A stretch of DNA of 64,000 nucleotides from Tenuifilaceae bacterium CYCD (GCA_036322835.1 AP027304.1:2604001-2668000); one strand, 5' to 3'. Shown: positions 42,632 to 52,240, numbered from the stretch's first letter. Numbers and translations are program-made. Notes: a model not told the origin generated them from the sequence alone.

Positions 42632-44098
42632 ATGGATTCATTTATTTTTAATCATGATTATATACTAAGGCATGATGAAAAAAGGACCTTTCTCGTTCAA
42701 AAAAATCATAATAACGATAGTTCTCGTAGTTGGATATCAGTTATTCATCCAATTCAGGCAATGATTCTTTCCTTCTTTTCGGAATCAAAACAATACGATA
42801 AGGTAATAGAAGAAATATCATTCTTTTTGGAAATTAGTAAAGAAGACACTATTAGAATGATAAAGCCATTTATTGAAAATAGCGAAACATTTTATACAAA
42901 GCATGACAATCAGGAATTTAAATTCCCTAAAAATGTTTTAATTAAAACAAGCTCCAATAAGTCGCCAATAAGGAGATATCTTGTAGAGCAATTTACTTTT
43001 AAAGAACTGGACTTTGTTTCAAAACGATTCTACTCGGGGCCTTTAAATATAACACTGATGCCCACTAATATATGTTCAACGAACTGCATGTATTGCTATG
43101 CCGACAAATCATACAAAATAAAAAACTACCTAAGCCTTGAGCGCATAAAAGAGATACTAGATGAAGCAAACGATCTAAATGTAATGTCTTTTGAAATTGT
43201 TGGTGGAGAGGTATTTAAGCATCCTGAATGGGAAAAAATATTGCAATATTATGTTGATAAGGGATTTGATCCTAGGCGAATTTCGACAAAAGTTCCATTA
43301 AGTAAAGACGATATTATAAAACTGAAAAAGATTGGAATCAATAAAATTCAAATTTCATTAGATACATTGATAGAAAAAAATTTATCCTATATTTTAAAAA
43401 CCAATAAAAAGTATTATGATCAAATACTTGAATCTATAAAATTGTTAGATGAAGAAAACATTGATATAAAAATTCAGACGATTCTAACTAAGTACAATTG
43501 TACAAAAGAAGATATGCTCTCCATATTTAACTATATTAAAACTTTCAAAAATGTTAATGGTTGGGCAATAAGACCTGCTTTCACATCTATTTACAATGGA
43601 AATGATTTTGTTCCTTCGCTATCTCAAATTAATGAAGTGTTCAACAGTGTTGAACCATTAAAATCGGAGATAAAAAACATAGATTATGATCGTACTTTTT
43701 TGGATAGAGGTTACATGTCCATAGAAGGAGGCAGTGAGAATTTTAAAGGTGCAGAATGCTCTTCAAATAGATCCCACATCTTTATTCTACCTGATGGAAA
43801 AGTTACAATTTGCGAACAATTATATTGGAAACCAAACTTTATAATAGGAGATATTTCGACACACACAATAAAAGAGATATGGAACTCGGAACGATCGCTT
43901 TTCCTTTACAACTTGAAAAAATCAGATTTATCAGATCATAATCCTTGTAAAACTTGCGAAATATTTGACAGTTGTTACAAGAATATGAATAGATGCTGGG
44001 CCGAAGTTGTTAAAGCATATGGCGATGAGAACTGGGATTACCCTGACCCTCGTTGCAAAATGGCTCCTAAAATGAAAACAAACCTTATATACCAATAA
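42632..44098 (+). CDS. Radical SAM/SPASM RiPP maturase
   Basis: A 488-aa cytoplasmic enzyme. Residues 1-110 resemble a PqqD-like RiPP recognition element (a beta start DYILRHDEKRTFLVQ, then helices), expected to bind the shared leader. The radical SAM core starts with C148-X3-C152-X2-C155 (CSTNCMYC), which binds the [4Fe-4S] cluster that cleaves SAM; FEIVGGEVFKHPEW follows. The SPASM part has Cys376, the Cys in VTICEQ, and a C-terminal cluster CKTCEIFDSCYKNMNRC for auxiliary clusters. It stands right after the three precursors. Thioether (sactipeptide/ranthipeptide) or C-C bond formation on the CX4 cores is the likeliest reaction; the exact bond is not predictable. Confidence 0.9.
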   Translation: MDSFIFNHDYILRHDEKRTFLVQKNHNNDSSRSWISVIHPIQAMILSFFSESKQYDKVIEEISFFLEISKEDTIRMIKPFIENSETFYTKHDNQEFKFPKNVLIKTSSNKSPIRRYLVEQFTFKELDFVSKRFYSGPLNITLMPTNICSTNCMYCYADKSYKIKNYLSLERIKEILDEANDLNVMSFEIVGGEVFKHPEWEKILQYYVDKGFDPRRISTKVPLSKDDIIKLKKIGINKIQISLDTLIEKNLSYILKTNKKYYDQILESIKLLDEENIDIKIQTILTKYNCTKEDMLSIFNYIKTFKNVNGWAIRPAFTSIYNGNDFVPSLSQINEVFNSVEPLKSEIKNIDYDRTFLDRGYMSIEGGSENFKGAECSSNRSHIFILPDGKVTICEQLYWKPNFIIGDISTHTIKEIWNSERSLFLYNLKKSDLSDHNPCKTCEIFDSCYKNMNRCWAEVVKAYGDENWDYPDPRCKMAPKMKTNLIYQ

Positions 44099-44223
44099 GT
44101 TCTTGATATACTTCGTTTGGTTATGTATTAGTTATAAATTGCAAATAAATTTTATGGGTATTATCTTTATTTGATTTTCCTTTTTATAAATTAATCTATT
44201 AATTGGTTGCTTGTATTAATTAC

Positions 44224-45810
44224 ATGAAATATTTTTTTTTAATATTACTCATCATTGGTAATGTTTTTTTGCTACAAGCGCAAAACACCAATTCTGATTT
44301 TAAAACTACTGTAATTAATAAGAAAATTATCGAATATCTCGATAGATTCGATTTAAGTTCTGTTTTATCGACATTAGTAACGCTTAAATATACAGAGGCA
44401 AACGGTCGGGATGGTTTATACCGATCGATTTGCCTTAAGAGAAATATTAGTTATTGGCCAGAATCGAATTCAATCAACAGCGCAGTTCCTGAAAAAAAAA
44501 GAATGGAGATTCTGAATCAAGAGATCAAAGAGATAATTACTTACAAAGATTCGGTTGCCTGTTCAATTCTAAGAAAAGATTCTGCTTATCGTATCCGTTA
44601 CTACGAACTAGATAATGGTGATTGGTTGGTGGGAGCAGAGGATGTGCGGTACAGTATGGAGGATGCTCGTAAGCTATTCCATTCCCTGGCCGAAGGATTA
44701 TTACAAGCACAGAAACGCAGTAAATTAGTACTCAAGATGCCAACTGATACGCTTTCCTTTTTGGATTATATTGATAAAAACAAAAAGGATCCTACAGATT
44801 TTATTCTAGATGCATTGAAAAGGTATAAAATTGTAGTCTATGGTGAAATTCACAATAGGCCTCCCTCGTGGGAACTATGTCGGGATGTAATCAGAAGTAA
44901 ATCCTTTTCTGAAAATGCAGGGACAATATTTTTGGAGTTATCGGCTCACAAACAACAACAAATAGATCTTTTTTTGGAGTCCAAAACACTGGATGTTAGC
45001 CTGATTCAGGATGTTTTTCATGAAACATTCGACGACCAATTTTGGGCTGGCATGTATGACTTTTTGATTGATGTGTGGAATATTAATCAGGATTTAAATA
45101 GCAATAGCAAAATTAGAGTTATTGCTGTTGATATACCTAGGCCATATAGCTTCTTAAGAACTAGCGACGATTTTCTAAATCATTTCCAGAAATTTGAAAG
45201 TCGAGATTCCTTTATGGCTGAAACTATTGAGAATTACCTAAATAAATCAACCGATAAACGAAATTCACTTTTCATAGTAGGCGCTATGCATGTTTGTAAA
45301 TCATTTCAATCAGCAGGAAGTTTATTGACCAATAAATTTTCAAACGATAGTGTTTATAGCATTTTTACGCATTGCCCAATAATTTCAAATGATGGTAATA
45401 TACCAGGACTTATAAGGGGTGGCATATTTGACTATGCTTTCTATAAATACGGCAACACACCAATTGCTTTTTCTCTCAAAAATAGTCCTTTTGGAAAAGA
45501 GCCATTTGATGCTTTCACTGAAATTAGCTACTCGAATAAAACAGGATGCTTTTCAGATAACTTTGATGCTTATATTTTCTTAGGATCATTGTCCAACGAA
45601 ATAACTGATCGAATTTTATTCGAAGTTTATACCCCGGATTTTATTAGTGAATTAAAGCGTCGTTGCGATCTTCAGAATCTTTCATTTAAAGAATATTATG
45701 GCATTTCTGAGCCAAATCGAGCATCCTTAATCTCGATACTTATAAAAGAAAAAGAACCCTATCGATGGCGAAAATCAATCATACATTTTCTGAAAAATAA
45801 TTCTTACTAA
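44224..45810 (+). CDS. Secreted EreA/ChaN/TIKI-superfamily protein
   Basis: A 528-aa exported protein; I start at the ATG at 44224 because an upstream in-frame TTG adds only seven residues before a clear signal peptide (MKYFFLILLIIGNVFLLQAQ). The C-terminal half has the superfamily signatures G207-E-I-H-N, LELSAHKQQQID, RDSFMAETIE (about 327-336) and G353-A-M-H-V. These are the metal or catalytic positions in erythromycin-esterase-like, ChaN-like and TIKI/TraB proteins. The N-terminal 190 residues are specific to this protein. It follows the RiPP maturase by 126 nt on the same strand. A hydrolase acting on a secreted peptide or on iron/haem would both fit. Confidence 0.75.
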   Translation: MKYFFLILLIIGNVFLLQAQNTNSDFKTTVINKKIIEYLDRFDLSSVLSTLVTLKYTEANGRDGLYRSICLKRNISYWPESNSINSAVPEKKRMEILNQEIKEIITYKDSVACSILRKDSAYRIRYYELDNGDWLVGAEDVRYSMEDARKLFHSLAEGLLQAQKRSKLVLKMPTDTLSFLDYIDKNKKDPTDFILDALKRYKIVVYGEIHNRPPSWELCRDVIRSKSFSENAGTIFLELSAHKQQQIDLFLESKTLDVSLIQDVFHETFDDQFWAGMYDFLIDVWNINQDLNSNSKIRVIAVDIPRPYSFLRTSDDFLNHFQKFESRDSFMAETIENYLNKSTDKRNSLFIVGAMHVCKSFQSAGSLLTNKFSNDSVYSIFTHCPIISNDGNIPGLIRGGIFDYAFYKYGNTPIAFSLKNSPFGKEPFDAFTEISYSNKTGCFSDNFDAYIFLGSLSNEITDRILFEVYTPDFISELKRRCDLQNLSFKEYYGISEPNRASLISILIKEKEPYRWRKSIIHFLKNNSY

Positions 45811-45852
45811 TCATAAAGCCTTAGCCCTAATATTGTAGAATATATTTATCTC

Positions 45853-45895
45853 CCTCGCTGGCGCGCGTTTATAACTCTTGTTCTCGTTAATATTT
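45853..45895. repeat. Fragment of intergenic repeat family C
   Basis: CCCTCGCTGGCGCGCGTTTA is shared with the copies at 38990 and 40564, after which the similarity fades. Confidence 0.65.
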
Positions 45896-45961
45896 GCCTG
45901 CAAGTATTTTTTGCGGTTTGCCAGCCTAAAAATAAAGACCTGATAACAAATAGAAAAAGGT

Positions 45962-46501
45962 ATGGAAATTAGAAAATCGCTATTTTTACTTATTAATACT
46001 TTGGCTATGTCCGGATTATTTTCTTGTTCAACAATCCCTAAAGGGGTAATGGCTGTAAAGCCTTTCGAAAAAGAACGGTACCTTGGCAAATGGTACGAGA
46101 TTGCTCGGATTGATTTTAAATACGAAAAAGATTTGAACAACACTACCGCGGAGTACTCCCTAAATGATAATGGTACAATTAAAGTAACGAATAAAGGGTA
46201 TAATACCAAAACGGGGGCGTGGAAGCAGGCAATAGGAAAGGCTAAGTTTGTTGAAAACGATACTGTTGGAATGCTTAAGGTATCGTTTTTTTGTCCGTTC
46301 TATTCGGGGTATAATGTAATTGCAATTGATCCCGAGTATAGGTATGCACTAATTGCCGGGGCAAGCTATAGGTATCTGTGGATTCTTTCCCGGGAAACGA
46401 GCATACCCGATGAGGTAAAGAATGAATATATAAAAATTGCCGAGGGTTTTGGATACAATACATCGGAACTTTTATGGATTGTCCACAATAAGCAAGAGTA
46501 A
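45962..46501 (+). CDS. blc: Lipocalin family lipoprotein (Blc-like)
   Basis: A 179-aa outer-membrane lipocalin. The lipoprotein signal ends at lipobox LFSC (Cys22). The lipocalin signature 1 is GKWYEIARIDFKYEKDL. The following strands carry NGTIKVTNKGYNTKTGAWKQAIGKAKF, and SYRYLWILSRE marks conserved region 3. These features and the length match bacterial Blc, which binds lysophospholipids and is induced by envelope stress. It is 81 nt before another small lipoprotein gene, with which it may be co-transcribed. Confidence 0.92.
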   Translation: MEIRKSLFLLINTLAMSGLFSCSTIPKGVMAVKPFEKERYLGKWYEIARIDFKYEKDLNNTTAEYSLNDNGTIKVTNKGYNTKTGAWKQAIGKAKFVENDTVGMLKVSFFCPFYSGYNVIAIDPEYRYALIAGASYRYLWILSRETSIPDEVKNEYIKIAEGFGYNTSELLWIVHNKQE

Positions 46502-46581
46502 GACCATTGTCGTAAAATTGAAAATAGTATAAACCTATTAAATCATCAATTAAAAAGTTTTTAATTTAAAATAAAAAAACG

Positions 46582-46986
46582 ATGAAAAAATTACTTCTTT
46601 TTGTTGGTTTGGTTTTGCTCATAACCTCTTGCGATCCGGGTGCAACCGATGTGTTTAATGTGGATAACCAATCGGATTGGGAGGTGCTTGTTGGGTACAA
46701 GCAATGGGATGTTGATACGGTAATTGCTGTAGCCCCAAAAGAGTTAAGAACAGTGTATGTCCAAAATTATTTGGGGGTTGCCGGTGATGGAGGCGATAGT
46801 TTTCTAAGCCCTTTCGATACGCTCTATATCAACGTAAACGATACAATGGAACTGGGCATGAGCTGTATGCAACGTCGAAACTGGGAGTTAAAAGTTTCGT
46901 CGAAAAATTGCTGGCGGGGTGATGGTGGTATTGCTGAATATAAATTGATTATAGAGAATGATGATATTGTGAGGAGGCATGAGTAA
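46582..46986 (+). CDS. Hypothetical small lipoprotein
   Basis: A 134-aa protein I do not recognise. The lipobox LITSC puts the acylated cysteine at about residue 17. The mature part is a small beta protein (FNVDNQSDWEVLVGYKQW, TVIAVAPKELRTVYVQ), with two further cysteines (in MSCMQRR and KNCWRGDGG) that could form a disulfide. It is likely in one transcription unit with the lipocalin before it and the CarboxypepD_reg-like protein after it. Confidence 0.68.
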   Translation: MKKLLLFVGLVLLITSCDPGATDVFNVDNQSDWEVLVGYKQWDVDTVIAVAPKELRTVYVQNYLGVAGDGGDSFLSPFDTLYINVNDTMELGMSCMQRRNWELKVSSKNCWRGDGGIAEYKLIIENDDIVRRHE

Positions 46987-47062
46987 AACCCATCGCAAGC
47001 GCGAGTATACTATTAGTGCTATTTTTGATACGTTACTGGCAAATAAATAGGCAAAGCTGTAA

Positions 47063-47989
47063 ATGAATAAGAAATTCATAGTAACACTGTTTCTGCTAAC
47101 AAATGCCTTAATTGGCTTTTGCCAGTTGAGCATAACAGGTACTGTTATTAGTAAAGATGATAACATAGGTATTCCTGGAGTATTGGTTGTGGTTAAAGGG
47201 AACGAAGGTGTTGGTACATCAACAGATATGGATGGTAAGTTTATGTTAGATGTTCCGGATTCAGACGTGATTTTGATTGTTTCCTTTGTTGGAATGAAAT
47301 CCAAGGAAGTTAAATTGAATGGACAAAGATATCTGACAATTGTTATGAAATCGGACTGCCATATGGATTCTTTTGATCATCAATTGATAGGCTTTTCTGT
47401 AAGTAGCGGGGTAATTCACAGTCCAATTGGAGGGGAGGTTGACTTTTCGTTCCCTGCTTTTTTTAGGTCAACAACTCTAAAGGCCGGAATGAGCTATCAA
47501 ACCAACCTCCACAAAAATGAGTTTATTAATGCACAAGTTGAATTTGACCATGTGATTTTTCAATGTGATATTCGAATGGATTTGAAATGGTACTACCACA
47601 AATTTTCGGACAATAATAGCTTACATTCAACTTCCTACTCATTCGAATCACATGTAATGTTTCTGGATATTAATGATTGGAACATTAATGACATTGGATT
47701 AATAGTGGGTTATGGCGAAAATTCGTATGAAAGTATCAATAAGGGTATTCGTATTGTTTCAACAGGCCCAACTATTGGAGTAAGAGCATATCTGGCAAAT
47801 CCATTGCATGCAACAGTTGCTGCGAAAATATCGGTATACAATGGCGTTGCTTTGTATCAAGGAGAAGTAAATAGGCTGTTTAGAAAGTTTTCAGCATTTG
47901 CTAGATATTATCAACTCGATTCGTTTGTAGAATTAAGTTTAGGTGTCGGGATTGATATAAATTATAGATTTAAAAAACAAAAAGTATAA
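47063..47989 (+). CDS. Secreted CarboxypepD_reg-like domain protein with barrel-like C-terminus
   Basis: A 308-aa exported protein. The signal peptide ends at FCQ (about residue 20). Residues about 22-98 are a carboxypeptidase regulatory-like Ig domain (ISITGTVISKDD-type start, GIPGVLVVVKG, TSTDMDGKFML, VSFVGMKSKEV), the module found at the N-terminus of SusC/TonB receptors. Residues about 110-305 are amphipathic strands rich in Tyr and Phe, ending in a short basic tail, with no TonB plug. It looks like a small outer-membrane beta protein with the regulatory domain. Function unknown. Confidence 0.75.
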   Translation: MNKKFIVTLFLLTNALIGFCQLSITGTVISKDDNIGIPGVLVVVKGNEGVGTSTDMDGKFMLDVPDSDVILIVSFVGMKSKEVKLNGQRYLTIVMKSDCHMDSFDHQLIGFSVSSGVIHSPIGGEVDFSFPAFFRSTTLKAGMSYQTNLHKNEFINAQVEFDHVIFQCDIRMDLKWYYHKFSDNNSLHSTSYSFESHVMFLDINDWNINDIGLIVGYGENSYESINKGIRIVSTGPTIGVRAYLANPLHATVAAKISVYNGVALYQGEVNRLFRKFSAFARYYQLDSFVELSLGVGIDINYRFKKQKV

Positions 47990-48340
47990 ATATCCGCTGA
48001 TGCGGGTATGTTATTAGTGCCATTTAATTTGATTTTAATATCCGTTATTGTACCAATAGCTAATATTTCGGCCTCATCGGTTGTTATGCCTTTCAGAGTT
48101 GCCAGACCTGAAAGATTCTGCTTTAATCCCGTTGATGTTATGCTCTTTTTAGGTTTATTCGGTAAGGGATGTTTGCGGCAAAGGTTTTTGTGCTTATTCT
48201 TCTAAATTCTAAATTCTAAATTCTAAATTCTGACTTCTAACTTCTTTCTTCTTCACAAACAACAAACAACGAACAACCATCAACGAACAACCATCAACTA
48301 TTTTTTACTACTTTAGCCCGCCTTATAAATGGAGTAAATA
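47990..48340. other. Non-coding stretch after the CarboxypepD_reg-like gene
   Basis: Almost wholly occupied by copy B of the composite repeat and its low-complexity arrays. The part at 48060-48130 matches, on the minus strand and weakly, the AAGGCCGGAAAGGC wording seen between the REP elements at 29.8 kb. A TACTACTTTAG promoter-like box lies about 35 nt before the PrsW gene. Confidence 0.6.
48135..48290 (-). repeat. Composite dispersed repeat, copy B (inverted relative to 29525-29695)
   Basis: On the minus strand it reads GTTGTTC-type units, GTGAAGAAGAAAGAAGTTAG, four TTTAGAA units, AAGAATAAGCACAAAAACC and ATCCCTTACCGAATAAACC. This is the same block order as copy A. Confidence 0.8.
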
Positions 48341-49972
48341 ATGAGAACATTCTTGGCTATTCTGATGGTTACTATTATTACCGGAGTAATACTCAATATT
48401 GCGGTTGATAATCCACGTTTCGATAATATCTACGAGGAAATAGACCATGCCATTAAAACCGATAGTAGAAACCTTGCCGAGAAGTTGTTCTTAAAAGAAT
48501 TACCCAGTAGAACGCACGACTTGGATTTTAACTATAGGTATGTAGTTAACCATTTCGAGATTCCAGAGAAAACTAGGATTCGAAAAAACACCTACTCGTA
48601 CAGGGACGATACTTCAATTTCCAATTACTATACCCAACTTTCAACTTCCGCCGATTCCGTTGAGTGCGATTTGGGATTTTACTGTTTAGGATTATGTAAT
48701 TACAGTAAGGGCGATTATATTGATGCCACGGAGTGTTTTAAGCAGGTAAAGAACCGCAACTTAAAGTACCTGAATAACTCCATTGGCAATGTTTTTAAAA
48801 CGTGGAACGAAGAAAAGACTATTCCTTACTACGAGAAAGAGATTGTGCTGAACGGCAATGTTTCCGGTGCGGTTAGTAACCTAAGTAGTATATTTATTAA
48901 ACGGAGAGATCTGGCTCGTTTCGAAGTGTTAATGGCAAACCCTAAGGTTGCAAAGTACATATCGCTTTCAAAACAGCGCGAGTTCTATTACCTAAAGGGG
49001 CAATTTTTTAGCTATGCCAAAACGCTATGGAAAACGTTTATTCGATCCATCGATCGTTACGGATTTATTGGGGCATTGCTTATTGCAATTATCTGGCTTT
49101 TCTATTTAAGGTTCATCGATGTGTTTGAGCGTGAGAAGTGGTACGATATAGCCATCGTTTTTACTGCCGGTGCGGCGTTCACCTACTTCTCGTTTCCGCT
49201 TTACGACATGTTTAACCTGATCCTTGGCTTCGATTTGAATGGCGGTTGGCTGAACGATTTGCTTTACTGCATATTTGGCATAGGATTGATTGAGGAGATC
49301 ATAAAGTTTATTCCCTTTTTGCTGTTTCTGGCTTTCTCTAAATCGGTGAATGAACCAATCGACTATATTATATACGCCTGTGTGTCGGCCATTGGCTTTT
49401 CGTTTACCGAGAATGTCATGTACTTTCAGGACGATAGCTACCATATAATGCATGGTAGAGCATTGGCCTCGGTTGTTGGCCATATGTGCGATAGCGCTAT
49501 TGTGGCCTATGGTTTTATTTTGGGCAAGTACCGAGCCAAGTTGCCAACATTTATTTGTGTGATAGGCGGTTTGCTTCTGGCCTCATTTGTGCATGGCATG
49601 TACGATTTCTGGCTTTTGAACGATACGGTAAAGGATTTTAACCTCTTTTCGATAGTTGTGCTTATATCGAGCGTGGTTATTTGGAACTCCATAAAGAACA
49701 ACGCTCTGAATAACTCCCCGTTTTTTGATGATACCAAAAGGCTGGAATCGCAGAGTATCTCGCAGTACCTCTTTATCGCGTTAAGTATTGTGTTTATCTT
49801 CGAGTATCTTGTTATATCCATAAACTATGGGCCATATACAGGCAATAGGTTGCTGCTAAAATCAATACTATCGGGAACATTCCTGATGATATTTATGGTT
49901 GGACGGTTGGCTCAGTTTAAACTGAAGTTTGGCGTTTGGAACCAGATTAAAATATGGGATTCGAGTAAGTAG
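48341..49972 (+). CDS. PrsW family intramembrane metalloprotease
   Basis: A 543-aa membrane protein. After one N-terminal helix there is a soluble, TPR-like helical region to about residue 225, then about eight membrane helices. The PrsW motifs are GLIEEIIKFIP (about 313-323), GFSFTENVMYF (about 350), VVGHMCDSAIVAYG and ASFVHGMYDFWLL; the two Glu and two His are the proposed metal ligands. In Bacillus, PrsW cleaves an anti-sigma factor; the substrate here is unknown, and no anti-sigma gene is close. The N-terminal TPR-like extension is long for the family and may bring substrates in. Confidence 0.88.
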   Translation: MRTFLAILMVTIITGVILNIAVDNPRFDNIYEEIDHAIKTDSRNLAEKLFLKELPSRTHDLDFNYRYVVNHFEIPEKTRIRKNTYSYRDDTSISNYYTQLSTSADSVECDLGFYCLGLCNYSKGDYIDATECFKQVKNRNLKYLNNSIGNVFKTWNEEKTIPYYEKEIVLNGNVSGAVSNLSSIFIKRRDLARFEVLMANPKVAKYISLSKQREFYYLKGQFFSYAKTLWKTFIRSIDRYGFIGALLIAIIWLFYLRFIDVFEREKWYDIAIVFTAGAAFTYFSFPLYDMFNLILGFDLNGGWLNDLLYCIFGIGLIEEIIKFIPFLLFLAFSKSVNEPIDYIIYACVSAIGFSFTENVMYFQDDSYHIMHGRALASVVGHMCDSAIVAYGFILGKYRAKLPTFICVIGGLLLASFVHGMYDFWLLNDTVKDFNLFSIVVLISSVVIWNSIKNNALNNSPFFDDTKRLESQSISQYLFIALSIVFIFEYLVISINYGPYTGNRLLLKSILSGTFLMIFMVGRLAQFKLKFGVWNQIKIWDSSK

Positions 49973-50153
49973 TTTGTTTTTATTTCCGGCTAAGTGTTCT
50001 TGTAAATATTATTTTGATGTTTAAACTATAAGTCAAAAAGGATGTCTAGTTAAATGATAAAAATGAATAAGGTAAGCGATTCGTGCTAGTGTTTGAAACT
50101 TGAATCGTATGCAAATTAATTCTATTAAAATCAACTATTAACTATTTAAAAAG

Positions 50154-52223
50154 ATGAAAAAATTAGTAACATTATTTTCGCTAGTGGGTATTTGCTTTGC
50201 AACGAATGCTCAGGTAAAGTTTAATCCACCAGCAACGCCTAGAATTCCTGTTGTTGATACCTTACATGGCGTGATTTTAACCGACGATTACAGTTGGTTG
50301 GAGGATAAAACCGATCCCCGAGTAGTTGAATGGACAAAGGCGCAACACGATTATGGTGTTGAATACTTAAATACAACGCAAAAAATGCATTCGGGTTTGC
50401 ATGAGGATATTGCAAAGTACATCGATTTGGATTACGAGGGACCTCTATCGCGAGTAGGGCAAAGGGTCTTCCAAACTGTGAAGAAAAAAGGTGATAAGCA
50501 GTATAAGTTATATACAATTATTAAGGGCGATAAAAAACTTATCTGGGATCCTGTAATGTTGGATTCTACCGGTAAAACATCTACATCGGGCATTGACTAT
50601 ACTTACGATGGCGAACGTGCCGCAATTAGCGTTCAGAAAAGTGGAGCCGAAATAGAAACCACTTACATTATTGATACCCGTACAGGTAAAATTTTATATA
50701 AACCCTTGGAGAATGTATTTGGGTATCAATGGACAAAGGATCAGCAACACGCATACTTTACCATCCGTAGCAAAGAAGATGTCGATAAACAATTACCCCT
50801 GAAAACATACTACTGGAAGGTTGGCGATCCTATTAAAAAGGCAGTTTTCATTGGCACTACAACCGATGCTCAAAACTCATTCTACATCTACGATAACCGC
50901 TACAGCGATGTAACATTCTTTGGCGAAAGCGATTTCTACGCTAATAATCTTTACATGCGCAAAACTGGAACTTTCGATAAGGGTACATTGATTTACGAAA
51001 GTAAAACTGACCGGGCTTACCCCGAAGCCATTGGCGATAAACTCTACATTTTTACCAACGATAAGGCGCCTAACTTTAAGCTAATGGTTGCCGATAAGGC
51101 CAATGCTGATTACAAGAATTGGAAAACACTTATTCCTGAGGGTGAAACCGTTTTGCAGAGCTATGTTATAACCAAAAACAGTATCATCATTCAGGATAAA
51201 GTGGATATTCAAAGCCGTTTAACATTGTACGATTTGAATGGCAATAAGATAAAGCAAATTGAACTACCCGAACTGGGTAATGTTGCTGGCGTTAGTTACG
51301 ATCGCGAGGAGGATTCTCTATATGTAAGCATGAGTACGTTTACATCAACCTCTAAAACATTTGTGGCTTCACCCTCCGATTTTAAATGGCGATTATTCTT
51401 CCAGCGCGAACTTCCTGTTGATATGAGTAACATTGTTGGCGAGATCAAGTTTTACAAGTCAAAGGATAGCACTCGTATTCCTGTGTTTGTGGTTCATCGC
51501 AAGGATATGAAGTTGGATGGGAATAATCCTGTGCTTATTACTGCGTACGGTGGATTTAACTCCGGTATTGAGCCGCATTACTACGGATTCTACTCTGCAT
51601 TCATAAACCGTGGTGGTGTTGTTGTTGAGGCTGGTATTAGGGGTGGCGATGAGTATGGCGAAAAGTGGCATCAGGATGGAATGCTTTCGAAAAAGCAGAA
51701 CTGCTTCGACGATTTCAATGCTTGTACCGAGTGGCTAATCAAGGAAGGATACTCTAACACCAACCGTATTGTGGCAATGGGCGGAAGCAACGGAGGTTTG
51801 TTGATGGGAGCCATTGCTGTTCAACGTCCTGATTTGTATAAGGCTATTGTTTGTGAGGTTCCTTTGCTGGATATGCTAAAATACCACAAGTTCCTTATTG
51901 CCCGTTACTGGATTCCTGAGTATGGCTCGTCGGAAAGTGAAGAGCAGTTCCGTTGGTTGTTGCGCTACTCGCCTTACCATAACATTCGCTTAGGGGTAAA
52001 CATCCCAACTATGCTGGTAACATCGGGGGCAAACGATAGCCGTGTGGATCCAATGAATGCCAAGAAGTTTGTAGCTGCGCTACAGAATAATATCGGACAG
52101 GTTAGCCCGGTTATCCTTCACATGGATTTTGATAGCGGACACGGTTCGGGACAAAGTACAGCTCAGTCTATTGATAACTGGACCTTTATTTTTGAGTTTA
52201 TAATGAATCAATTGGAAATGTAA
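50154..52223 (+). CDS. Secreted prolyl oligopeptidase family serine peptidase (S9A)
   Basis: A 689-aa periplasmic peptidase with a signal peptide (1-20, ending TNAQ). Residues about 25-430 form the seven-bladed propeller, starting with DDYSWLED and DPRVVEWTKAQ, as in prolyl endopeptidases. The alpha/beta-hydrolase part has the nucleophile in GGSNGGLLMGA (about 544), Asp in GANDSRVDP (about 627) and His in DSGHGSG (about 662). It cleaves short peptides after proline in the family. A strong terminator follows, so the gene is monocistronic. Confidence 0.95.
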   Translation: MKKLVTLFSLVGICFATNAQVKFNPPATPRIPVVDTLHGVILTDDYSWLEDKTDPRVVEWTKAQHDYGVEYLNTTQKMHSGLHEDIAKYIDLDYEGPLSRVGQRVFQTVKKKGDKQYKLYTIIKGDKKLIWDPVMLDSTGKTSTSGIDYTYDGERAAISVQKSGAEIETTYIIDTRTGKILYKPLENVFGYQWTKDQQHAYFTIRSKEDVDKQLPLKTYYWKVGDPIKKAVFIGTTTDAQNSFYIYDNRYSDVTFFGESDFYANNLYMRKTGTFDKGTLIYESKTDRAYPEAIGDKLYIFTNDKAPNFKLMVADKANADYKNWKTLIPEGETVLQSYVITKNSIIIQDKVDIQSRLTLYDLNGNKIKQIELPELGNVAGVSYDREEDSLYVSMSTFTSTSKTFVASPSDFKWRLFFQRELPVDMSNIVGEIKFYKSKDSTRIPVFVVHRKDMKLDGNNPVLITAYGGFNSGIEPHYYGFYSAFINRGGVVVEAGIRGGDEYGEKWHQDGMLSKKQNCFDDFNACTEWLIKEGYSNTNRIVAMGGSNGGLLMGAIAVQRPDLYKAIVCEVPLLDMLKYHKFLIARYWIPEYGSSESEEQFRWLLRYSPYHNIRLGVNIPTMLVTSGANDSRVDPMNAKKFVAALQNNIGQVSPVILHMDFDSGHGSGQSTAQSIDNWTFIFEFIMNQLEM

Positions 52224-52240
52224 GATAGCTAAACTTTAAT

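Noticed and set aside
48008-48205. 65-codon plus-strand frame
   Set aside because: The sequence is the reverse of the composite repeat found at 29.5 kb, so it is repeat DNA rather than a gene.
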